From Prorocentrum cordatum (taxonomy: Eukaryota > Sar > Dinophyceae > Prorocentrales > Prorocentraceae): a stretch of DNA of 64,000 nucleotides. The DNA is taken from the NCBI GenBank assembly GCA_963575745.1, contig CAUYUJ010011448.1, positions 1 to 64,000 of the forward strand, written 5' to 3'. The first letter of the stretch is position 1; each line of letters opens with the position of its first letter. The notes beneath the pieces are model-generated. The model was not told the DNA's origin, searched no databases, and saw only the letters and a program-made list of their open reading frames with translations. A program made the position numbers and the translations under genes. Shown here piece by piece: positions 9,421-16,990 of the stretch.

Positions 9421-12400
9421 AGGTGCCACGACACCATTGCGTCATGGAGTGTGCGTCGGGCAGGTGCAGAGAACGGCCATGACATAATTAATTCACTACG
9501 TCGCTTAGATGTGGGGCTCGCGGGGTTGTGCGAGTGTCAGTTCCTTTCAGTTCGTGATCTCAGCATGCGAGGTTACATAATTTTTCGGAGTACTTGTCAG
9601 AAGGCTGCGGTGATCATGTCTAAGTCTTGGAGAGACTCGCCCAGAGCCACATATCGTGGCAAAGGTTTTGTCATTTCTAGTTATTCTAGTGTTACGGTTA
9701 TTGTTGCATATATGCCACATGAGAGTATCAATGCCCTTACGGAAGAACAGTATGATCATGATGTGTATGAGCAGATATTGTTTGATATATCCCAAGTGCT
9801 TCGCACACATAGGTCTAAGTTCCCGAAGCAGCCGCAGGACCTGGTCTTCTTGACAGATGCTAACGTCGAACTCGAGCCAGATTCGGAGGTCAACGGCTTC
9901 AGAGTTACTGGATCAGGGCTTCTGGAGGCGTCTGGGATTGCTGGGGATTCTACGGAGATGGATACTGGGATGGAGGAAGGAGCGGATGACGGCAACCCGT
10001 ATATGACTCAAACAAAACGTGGTGCACGTAAAACAAGACCTCATAGGGTTGTCTCGGGCTTCGAAATTCGACGGGCGTCTAGGCTGCAATCTATGAGGAG
10101 GGCCCTACTGGACTTCTGCGGGCTCTGGGGCATCAGGATGGAGAACACATTTGGACAGAGGAGGGTTACTTTCAAATCAAGTACGGGGGTGGAGAAGGTA
10201 CTCGACTATGTTGGTGTCAGCCGTCGTTTACACAGGCAGGAGCTCACCGTAGGCTGGATGCTGCCTGCGGAAGTCGGCCACGCCTGGACGGAGCACCCAT
10301 GCAGCAGATACGAGCGTGCGCTGTCTGACCACGCTTGCATAGTTGTTCGCTTGTCTTGTGCACCGTCTGCGAAGAGACGGACCCAGCCTGCTCGAAAATT
10401 CATCCACTTGCAACCGGTGTCGCAGCTGGAGTTTGCGAAGAACATGGACGATCGGGGCAGTCGTTACCGTGCTTTGTGCCAGGAAAATGCTGACCCAGAG
10501 GATCGCCAGGAGATGTTGGATATGCTGGGACCTGACCTCATAAAGGCCGCCGAGGAGACCCCCCAGAAAGATATCAATCCCAGGAATAATGTGCCAAAGA
10601 AATCCGAGATCCACTGGGCCGCCCAGGTAAGTAAACGCGAAGCACTTCGTCGGGGGGATAGAGAGGAGGCTAAACGGTGCTCAAAGATTGTGAGGAGAGA
10701 AAGAAGGAGGCTGGAGGCAAGAGTACAGAGGTGGAGGACGGAAATGAACACGAGGAGGAGGAGGAGGGCCAAGACGGAGACGTTGATCCTTGCCAACGGG
10801 ATGGAGTCTCAGAACCGCGAGGAGTGGGGGGACGAGATATTGGGGCACATGAAGTCTAAGGTGGAGGACCCCGAGGCCAGAGAGGTGACCCTGCGTGAGC
10901 TTCAGTCGCTGCGTGGTCTATGTTCGGGAAGCGGATCCTCAGAGGTGTTCTCGATGTCGCTCCTGCTGCGGGCGAGGGCGAAGCTGTCCACGGGAAAGGC
11001 CCCAGGTCCCGACAACGTGACTGTCACGATGTTGAAACAGCTCTCGTGGGCATCTGTGCGACGTGTTCTGGTGAGCTTCCAAGGTGTGTATTCCCGCAGG
11101 TTATGTTGCCCCGACAGTTGGCGTCAACTAGCTGCCACGCTCATGCCAAAAGAAATGGACATACAACATTTGACAGATACACGTGTGCTATGTCTACAGT
11201 CGTGTCTTATGAAATGGTACATGACATGTATTGTGATGATGATTGAGAAGAGGATTGAGGAGCACCGACACTATGTATGCCTGTACGGATTCAGATCGGG
11301 ACGTAAAACATCGGAAATCACCAGCGTTGCCAAGAGGCTCAGCCAGCACTCCGCTGTCTGGGGCAAAGGAGACAGTTTGTGGCTTGCCAACCTTGATATT
11401 TTACAAGCTTTCGATAATGTCACTCCGTGCCTCGCCATGCGCTGTCTTCGTGCTCTTGACTTACCTGCTGATCTCATTGTGGCGTTGATTGAACCCATGA
11501 TGGATAATCAGTGCGTGGCCAGCTTCGAGGGCATCGAGGCATCGTCAGCGGTCTATTGGGACAAATCTATTCGAACGGGAGGAGTAGAGGGACCAATGAT
11601 TTTTCTTGCAGTTTCTATTGTACTCTGGAGAGATGTCATCGACAGATGGAGGCAGGAAACGCAGTACGGTATCAAATTGGAAAATGATGAGCGCATGTTC
11701 AACGGTGAGCGTATGACCCACAGTTTCTGGGCAGATAATCTTCTGTTGTCTGCGAGGACCCGCGCTGACCTTGAGTTGATGGTGCGTGACATGTGTATCC
11801 CGCTGATGAATGCAGGAATGACCTGGAAGCCGAAATCTTTGATGTATATTTACTTTGGTGCGCCGCCTGGCATCCCGCCGCCCCCTGAGCAGGATATCCG
11901 TGTGCTGGTGCCGTCTAGTGACGCTGCTCTTGGGACCCGAGAAGTGGTCCTACCGCGTGTTCAGTCGTTTGAGATCCTGGGAGCCACTCTGGAGGAGACC
12001 TGGAAGGACCACTCGGACTCAGAGGCCATGCTCCAGAAAGCCCAGAGGATGTTCTTTGGGGAAATCGCGTATTATCGCTGCTCTGGGATTGACTTGGCTG
12101 AAAGATTTACTCGCTATCAAGCTAAAGTGATTGCTGCATTATTATTCAACTGTGAGGGCAGAACGCCCGGCTATTCTACCATTGCTGCTGTTCACTATTT
12201 TGAAGGCAGATGTCTAGCGATAATGTCAGGTCTACGCAAACGGAGAACTGAAGGCTGGTTTGAGTTTCAACGTAGGCGATACAAAGCGGGACGACAGAGT
12301 TTTGCTGAGCTTGGATTCCGAAGTGCTGTGCAGATATGGATATTTCGTTGTTGGGATTGGGCTAAGGATGTCTCAGTTGCTGCAAGTATTCGTATGAGGA

Positions 12401-13593
12401 GATACACAACACACACAGAGGAGGAGGAGGGAGAGACGGTACCAAATCGGCGTCAGAGGAAAACTCGGGCGATGGCGGCGGCGGCGGCTTCGCAAACATA
12501 TCATGTATCTCAGATATCCCAGATGTCGAGTGGCTGTCGCCGGCGGACACCGGATGATCAGCCTGCCATACCTGAGGAGTCGGACATGTCACGTGAATGG
12601 ATGATATCTAGGCTGGCCATGCTACGTGGAAGGGGGAAGTGGACGGAACATCGTGACACATGTATTCTAGCGTTGCCTGTAAAAGATAGGAAGCAGCTCA
12701 CACGCATGAACATGGGCGGCCCTCCCCGTGGACATACTGTGTGGGACTGGTGCTTGTGCGATCTCTTTGGTTGCGAGTGGTACCTCTCGTTCGACAGTTC
12801 CGCTGGGTCCCGAGAGAAATACTGCAAGCATTTGCTGACTGTGATTGGTATGCAATACTTGTTCGACTTGTTTGTTCTACCCAGGCCACCTGGTGTGAGA
12901 CATGTGAAGGCGGAGGAGGAGGAGAGAGAGATGAATGAGAGGATGAGCAAACGTATTGCCGCTAATTATGAGAATGAAACGGAGTGGAGGTGTGAGAATA
13001 TTGAGCGTCTTGGGATGGAGATCTTGGGAGATAGTAAGACTGTTGTAAACTGGATGTGTGGTGAGTGGCAGATTCGCAACAAGCAGTATGTACGACTGGT
13101 GGGAACACTACAAAATACGGTATCGATGCTGTCTGGATGGGGACTGACCTCACCTGCATCGGGACAGAATCTGTATAAGCATTTCTTTCGTGAGGGTAAT
13201 GAGCGTGCGGATAGATTGTCGTGGGAGGCCAGAGGTGGCCAAACTATTACTCGCTGGTTTGCATATGATAAGTTCCTCAGTACTCGTAAGACTGCTCTCC
13301 GTGGTGCATTCGATGGGGGTGTCAGTAATGAAGGATGTGGAGGTGGGTGGTGGCTTCAGATTGGCGTTGTAGGTAGGGGTTCCAGCGTGCAGGTTGATTT
13401 TCCCATCTCCTCCTCCTCCTCCTCCTCCTCTTCCTCCTGCACCAGCTCGCACAGCTTCCATTGGCACGATGTGGCCGAGGAGGCGATGAGCTTGCCTCCT
13501 GGTAGCACGGTAACCTGCTGTGAACTAGCTGCCTGCGCTGCCCTGACGAGAGCTGCTGCTAAGGTGGCGTGCGCTCTGCTGCGACCTACCTAA
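9421..13593 (+). CDS. ORF2 of e1: APE endonuclease, reverse transcriptase, permuted RNase H
   Basis: The protein would nick the target and reverse-transcribe element RNA. Numbering from codon 9451, the APE domain (about 1-300) shows CECQ (usual QE), DANVEL near 135, VLDYVG near 250 and LSDH near 291. RT spans about 500-850: GKAPGPDN, YGFRSGRK, motif A LDILQAFDNV near 648, motif B RTGGVEGPMIF near 707, motif C FWADN at 759-763, then FEILGATL. The C-terminus is RNase H-like with motifs in permuted order: GDS (D1194), FREGNERAD (D1254), FDGG (D1288), CCELAA (E1358). A poly-Ser tract from a TCC repeat lies before the last motif. The ORF directly follows ORF1's TAG in the same frame. Its first ATG (9565) lies after the first endonuclease motifs, so initiation there would lose part of the domain. 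It is intact to TAA at 13591. Confidence 0.9.
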   Translation, partial: RCHDTIASWSVRRAGAENGHDIINSLRRLDVGLAGLCECQFLSVRDLSMRGYIIFRSTCQKAAVIMSKSWRDSPRATYRGKGFVISSYSSVTVIVAYMPHESINALTEEQYDHDVYEQILFDISQVLRTHRSKFPKQPQDLVFLTDANVELEPDSEVNGFRVTGSGLLEASGIAGDSTEMDTGMEEGADDGNPYMTQTKRGARKTRPHRVVSGFEIRRASRLQSMRRALLDFCGLWGIRMENTFGQRRVTFKSSTGVEKVLDYVGVSRRLHRQELTVGWMLPAEVGHAWTEHPCSRYERALSDHACIVVRLSCAPSAKRRTQPARKFIHLQPVSQLEFAKNMDDRGSRYRALCQENADPEDRQEMLDMLGPDLIKAAEETPQKDINPRNNVPKKSEIHWAAQVSKREALRRGDREEAKRCSKIVRRERRRLEARVQRWRTEMNTRRRRRAKTETLILANGMESQNREEWGDEILGHMKSKVEDPEAREVTLRELQSLRGLCSGSGSSEVFSMSLLLRARAKLSTGKAPGPDNVTVTMLKQLSWASVRRVLVSFQGVYSRRLCCPDSWRQLAATLMPKEMDIQHLTDTRVLCLQSCLMKWYMTCIVMMIEKRIEEHRHYVCLYGFRSGRKTSEITSVAKRLSQHSAVWGKGDSLWLANLDILQAFDNVTPCLAMRCLRALDLPADLIVALIEPMMDNQCVASFEGIEASSAVYWDKSIRTGGVEGPMIFLAVSIVLWRDVIDRWRQETQYGIKLENDERMFNGERMTHSFWADNLLLSARTRADLELMVRDMCIPLMNAGMTWKPKSLMYIYFGAPPGIPPPPEQDIRVLVPSSDAALGTREVVLPRVQSFEILGATLEETWKDHSDSEAMLQKAQRMFFGEIAYYRCSGIDLAERFTRYQAKVIAALLFNCEGRTPGYSTIAAVHYFEGRCLAIMSGLRKRRTEGWFEFQRRRYKAGRQSFAELGFRSAVQIWIFRCWDWAKDVSVAASIRMRRYTTHTEEEEGETVPNRRQRKTRAMAAAAASQTYHVSQISQMSSGCRRRTPDDQPAIPEESDMSREWMISRLAMLRGRGKWTEHRDTCILALPVKDRKQLTRMNMGGPPRGHTVWDWCLCDLFGCEWYLSFDSSAGSREKYCKHLLTVIGMQYLFDLFVLPRPPGVRHVKAEEEEREMNERMSKRIAANYENETEWRCENIERLGMEILGDSKTVVNWMCGEWQIRNKQYVRLVGTLQNTVSMLSGWGLTSPASGQNLYKHFFREGNERADRLSWEARGGQTITRWFAYDKFLSTRKTALRGAFDGGVSNEGCGGGWWLQIGVVGRGSSVQVDFPISSSSSSSSSSCTSSHSFHWHDVAEEAMSLPPGSTVTCCELAACAALTRAAAKVACALLRPT

Positions 13594-13673
13594 GATGGTG
13601 GGGGGCTCAGTTGCACTGCTCCGCCGATTCGGATTCGGATTCTAGTGGCGGACCGCAAACCGCAAAAAATAAT
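13594..13673 (+). other. 3' UTR of e1
   Basis: A short tail with repeated ATTCGG and a small inverted repeat GCGG / CCGC, ending GCAAACCGCAAAAAATAAT. The doubled GCAAA before the A-run recurs at the 3' ends of other families. The same tail is in e3 and e5. Confidence 0.7.
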
Positions 13674-13680
13674 CAAGGTT
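13674..13680 (+). repeat. Target site duplication of e1, 3' copy
   Basis: CAAGGTT, matching 7889-7895 and continuing into GACGGTTTACCGCCGG, the right half of the hairpin. Confidence 0.75.
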
Positions 13681-13704
13681 GACGGTTTACCGCCGGCGCC
13701 CAGT

Positions 13705-15092
13705 TCGATCTCATTTCCGCTCGCCATCTTGATCTCAGCTCGATCAGGTAGATATTACCGCAAAAAAGCATCGCGGCGGGATCGGTTGTTTCGAGTCATC
13801 TTGATACGCGTTGTCGGTATTCTGTACTCAACTCGAGCTGTAGGGCAGCTACAGAGATCATTATTCAAGAAAAAGATTGCGAATCATCAGACGCGTTCGT
13901 CTGTTCCATCTAGAGGTCTGAACTCGGTCTGCTGCCCGAGCTAGGCTTGCGAAACTATTCGTCTTGTTGGAGTCATCTTGAGGGGTGCTCTGGGTTTTCT
14001 GTACTTAACTCGGGCTATATGCAGGCTACAGTGCTGGTAATTACAGGAATCGATTCAAAGAGATCAGACGCGTCCGCCTGTCGAATCCAGAGCTCGGAAC
14101 TCGGTCTGCTGCCCGAACGAGGTCCACGAAACTCTTCGTATTGTTCGAGTCATCCTGAGGGGTGCTGTCGGTTTTTCTGCACTTAACTCGAGCTCTAAGG
14201 GGGTACATGGCTGGTAATCACTGGAATCGATTCAGAGACATCAGTCGCGTCCACTTGTCGCATTCAGAGCACTGAACTCGGCCTGCTGCCCAAGGTAGAT
14301 CCGCAAAACTATTCGTATTCTTCGAGTCATCTTCAGAAGTACTGTCGATTTTCTGCACTTAACTCGGGCTGTAAGGTGGCTGCAAGGCTGGTAATCACTG
14401 AATCGATTCGGGAGACATCCTGTTGCATTCAGATGTCCGAACTCGGTCTGATACTCGAGCTAGATTTGCAAACCTGTTTGTATTGTTCGAGTGATCTTGA
14501 GAGGTGCTGTCGATTTTCTGGACTTAACTCGGGCTGTAAGGGGGCTGCAAGGCTGGTAATCACATGAATCGATTCGGGAGACATCAGGCGCGCATGCCTG
14601 TTACATTCAGATGTCCGAACTCGGTCTTATACTCGAGCTAGATTCGCGAACCTATTTGTATTGTTCGAGTGATCTTGAGATGTGCTGTCGATTTTCTGCA
14701 CTTAACTCGGGCTGTAAGGAGGCTGCAAGGCTGGTAATTACATGAATCGATTCGGGAGACATCAGGCGCGTCTGCCTGTTGCATTCAGATGTCCGAACTC
14801 GGTCTGGTACTCGAGCTAGATTCGCGAACCTATTTGTATTGTTCGAGTGATCTTGAGAGGTGCTCTCGATTTTCGCGCGTAACTCGCGCTTTAGGAGAGC
14901 CACGGAGCTCGTGCGCACAGAAAACGATCCAGAAGGATGAGGGGCGTTTGGCTGTTGCATCGAGAGATGTGAAATCGTTTAGGCTTAAAAACTTTTCCTT
15001 CCCTGCAATTTTTTCAACATTATATATGCTCAGGAAGCTCTACAAGTCCCCCGGCGGTAAGGAAGGTTGACGGTTTACCGCCGGCGCCCAGT
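13705..15092 (+). repeat. T module, 5'-truncated, with recently amplified units
   Basis: Starts at TCGATCTCATTTCCGCTCGCC and contains about six tandem units. Three at roughly 14326-14860 are much more alike than the rest, with GATCTTGAGAKGTGCT markers at about 14491, 14668 and 14846 (period 177-178 bp). Ends in GGAAGCTCTACAAGT (15033-15047), hairpin and CGCCCAGT. Confidence 0.7.
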
Positions 15093-15400
15093 TTGGGTGG
15101 TTTTGCAATTTTTTGAAAGATGTTCGACAATTCATTTTTAGAAAACAGATTTTTCGCACCTGTAAACGACTATGAGGGCCTCTCTGTTTTAGTATGAGCT
15201 GTAGGCGCACTTTTACTATCTACGCACGTAACTCGGGCTGTAGGAGAGCTACAGAGCTCGTACAGAAGACAATCCAGAAGCATCGGGGGGGTTCGGCTGT
15301 TACATCGGAGAGGGCTGAAATTGCTTGGGCTGAAACATTATTTTTTCAGTGTATTTTGTTCGACATTATATGTTGTCATGGAGCTCTACGAGTCCCCCGG
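15093..15400 (+). repeat. G body fragment joined to a T module tail (host site of e2)
   Basis: G body runs to about 15221 and ends in TTAGTATGAGCTGTAGGCGC plus ACTTTTACTATC. A T array end then runs to GGAGCTCTACGAGTCCCCCGG, where e2 begins. The last ~32 bp of the G part reappear at about 21190-21221, beyond e2 and the hairpin remainder. The T fragment plus e2 is therefore flanked by a long direct duplication. Confidence 0.6.
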
Positions 15401-15429
15401 CTCAAGGCATCTCGGCTCCAGGGCTCCAG
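15399..15429 (+). promoter_or_regulatory. 5' terminal GGCTC repeats of e2
   Basis: GGCTCAAG (15399-15406) is followed by GGCTCCAG at 15414-15421 and 15422-15429. CTCAAGGCATC resembles e1's CTCAAGCTGCATC. Further on, GAGGTCAGCTAGG (about 15514-15527) matches e1's GAGGTAAGCAGG and e8's GAGGTCAGCAGG. Part of CTCAAGG may be altered target rather than element. Confidence 0.35.
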
Positions 15430-15880
15430 GATCCCACTGGGGCTCAGGGGGCGTCGGCGTCGCGGGGAGACGGCGCGGCAGCCATCGCTGCCATCGACGG
15501 GTACGGCATCTTCGAGGTCAGCTAGGCTGCTTTCTTTGTTTGCTGCGCTTGTTATCTTTTGTTGTACGTGCGTGACGACGGACGGATGCGACTTTTCGGT
15601 TCTCGCGAGAAGGTTTCAGCTGGAGGATATATCACCGACAGGGCCATATTTGCAGTACTCACAGGATTACGGTCAAAAGCCAGATACTGCTGTCGAGCGA
15701 GCTTCTCGTAAAAGACAACTTCAGGATATTGAGAAGACCCCAGGTGACTACCCATTGGACGGAAGATTGAATACTGCCGATTCTACTCCAGATAGTGAGT
15801 CTGCTGTACCTCTCAGTGAACGGACGGTGACACGACAGTGGTTGCACTCGTGGGGATACGGACCTCAGTGTATCGACACA

Positions 15881-16990
15881 ATGCCCGAGCATGCAGATAA
15901 CATGACGGTGGATGGCGGAGCCCCCCCTGTGAAGCGTAGTCGTGAGGAGGTTCTTGCTGAAAGGAAGGCCGCCTTGGAGGGGAAGGATGGTATGCAGAGT
16001 TTACTATTGCAGATGATGCACAAGATGGATGATAACACTGAAAGGATCCAGGATGCCATAGGAGTTCAGGGGACCAAAATCGACGACGTTCAGGCCCAGG
16101 TCCAGAAGCAGGGTGTTACGATTTCTAATTTGGAGACGAGCGTTCAAGGGCTTGAGACTAAACATAATCGACTCGAGACGATCGTCCAGGGGCTCCAGGG
16201 ACAGGTTCGTGCGGGTTCAGTTGCCAGTGACGCTTCGACGAGGCCCGACAATACCAGGACGGGAAGATACCAGGCTCCTGGAACCACCTACTTCTCTCCA
16301 ACGTATGTTGAACTCAAGGGATGGGTCACCAACTGGAGTGACAGGGATAGGAGGTCTCAGGAAATGCTCATGTGGGAGGATGTGAAGGTGCTCATAGATA
16401 ACATTACTAATCATTGTCTTTCGGAGGATGATCGTGTGCACGTGTGTGTTGACGGTACTGAGCGCATTAACGCTGGCCGTTACATGTTCGGATCGGCCAA
16501 AATCAAATTCAAGCCAGGGGCCGACAGGGATATTATTTGGAGGGTCAAACGGTGCATCGACCTTGTGACGGTACCCCCTGCTAAACGCCCCGCGCCTCCT
16601 CCAGGAATCCAGATCGCTGCACCACAGTGCCTCATTGAGAATCTGAAGCAGGTTACCAACCCTGAGTCGATCAAAGTCAGTGTCGAATGCCCAGAGTGGA
16701 AGAGGGACCACGTGAAGGCGGTGGGGAGATTCTGCGGCACTATTCGGAGCATGTGTACACAGATTGGTATCGAGGTTATTGCTGTGCGGGGGGAAATGGG
16801 ACCGCCCAAATCGACTATATGGACAGTGCCCACGACGGCCTCTCCGAGGCCGATGCTTCTGGCCGAGTTTACCACGACGCGGGCGACATGGGAGGTATCG
16901 AGTGAGACTGTCGACAGGTTGCATCAACTCATACCTGCATTTACTAAGACGAAGGCTGATATCGAGACGGAAGTCAACAGGAGGGTGTGA
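15881..16990 (+). CDS. ORF1 of e2 (coiled-coil RNA-binding protein)
   Basis: A 369-residue LINE ORF1 protein, presumably the RNA-packaging partner of ORF2. I chose ATG 15881 (MPEHADNM) because it is the first in-element ATG; 15902 is an alternative. The early part has a basic stretch, PPVKRSREEVLAERK. Residues about 50-120 are heptad-like (IDDVQAQVQKQGVTISNLE), suggesting a trimeric or dimeric coiled coil. The globular part has FSPTYVELKGWVTNW, a GRYMFGSAKIKFKP strand resembling an RNP1-type motif, and VSVECPEWKRDHVKAVGRF. It shares blocks with the ORF1s of e1, e8 and e9. The stop is TGA at 16988-16990. The frame upstream is open without ATG back to the element start. Confidence 0.8.
   Translation: MPEHADNMTVDGGAPPVKRSREEVLAERKAALEGKDGMQSLLLQMMHKMDDNTERIQDAIGVQGTKIDDVQAQVQKQGVTISNLETSVQGLETKHNRLETIVQGLQGQVRAGSVASDASTRPDNTRTGRYQAPGTTYFSPTYVELKGWVTNWSDRDRRSQEMLMWEDVKVLIDNITNHCLSEDDRVHVCVDGTERINAGRYMFGSAKIKFKPGADRDIIWRVKRCIDLVTVPPAKRPAPPPGIQIAAPQCLIENLKQVTNPESIKVSVECPEWKRDHVKAVGRFCGTIRSMCTQIGIEVIAVRGEMGPPKSTIWTVPTTASPRPMLLAEFTTTRATWEVSSETVDRLHQLIPAFTKTKADIETEVNRRV

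Larger units (their letters stand above)
7896..13673 (+). mobile_element. LINE e1, family A, apparently full-length
   Basis: A 5.8-kb non-LTR retrotransposon with a GC-rich leader, ORF1, ORF2, a short 3' UTR and an A-rich end (GCAAACCGCAAAAAA). It lies inside a module hairpin and is flanked by CAAGGTT on both sides (7889-7895, 13674-13680). Two more copies of the family, e3 and e5, are in the window. ORF2 is open throughout and keeps RT motif C. ORF1 has a one-base insertion near 9200, so this copy may not be autonomous. There are no LTRs, integrase or protease. Confidence 0.9.
7261..13704 (+). repeat. T module hosting LINE e1
   Basis: Left terminus ACTCGTAGAGCTTCC at 7261-7275 and right inverted repeat at 7860-7874. 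The hairpin left arm ends GGTAACCAAGGTT at 7895. After e1 the sequence resumes with CAAGGTTGACGG, right arm and CGCCCAGT to 13704. Without e1 the module is about 0.66 kb, shorter than others because it has fewer tandem units (7515-7800). Confidence 0.7.

Noticed and set aside
9451-9453. GTG at 9451 as the real start of ORF2 in e1
   Set aside because: The frame is open back to ORF1's TAG at 9418, and the first endonuclease motif (SWSVRR, SWNVRR in e3) lies across and before this codon. Nothing marks GTG as an initiator.
10206-10614. Antisense ORFs within LINE ORF2s (for example 10228-10614, 10956-11342 equivalents, 57634-58209)
   Set aside because: They mirror a long, well-supported sense coding region and carry no recognisable domain.
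12780-12830. CEWYLSFDSSAGS in e1 as the first strand of a normal, unpermuted RNase H
   Set aside because: The corresponding positions in e2, e4, e8 and e9 have no Asp-Gly or Asp-Ser pair, only a conserved Trp-rich pattern, whereas FDGG and ExxAA downstream are conserved.
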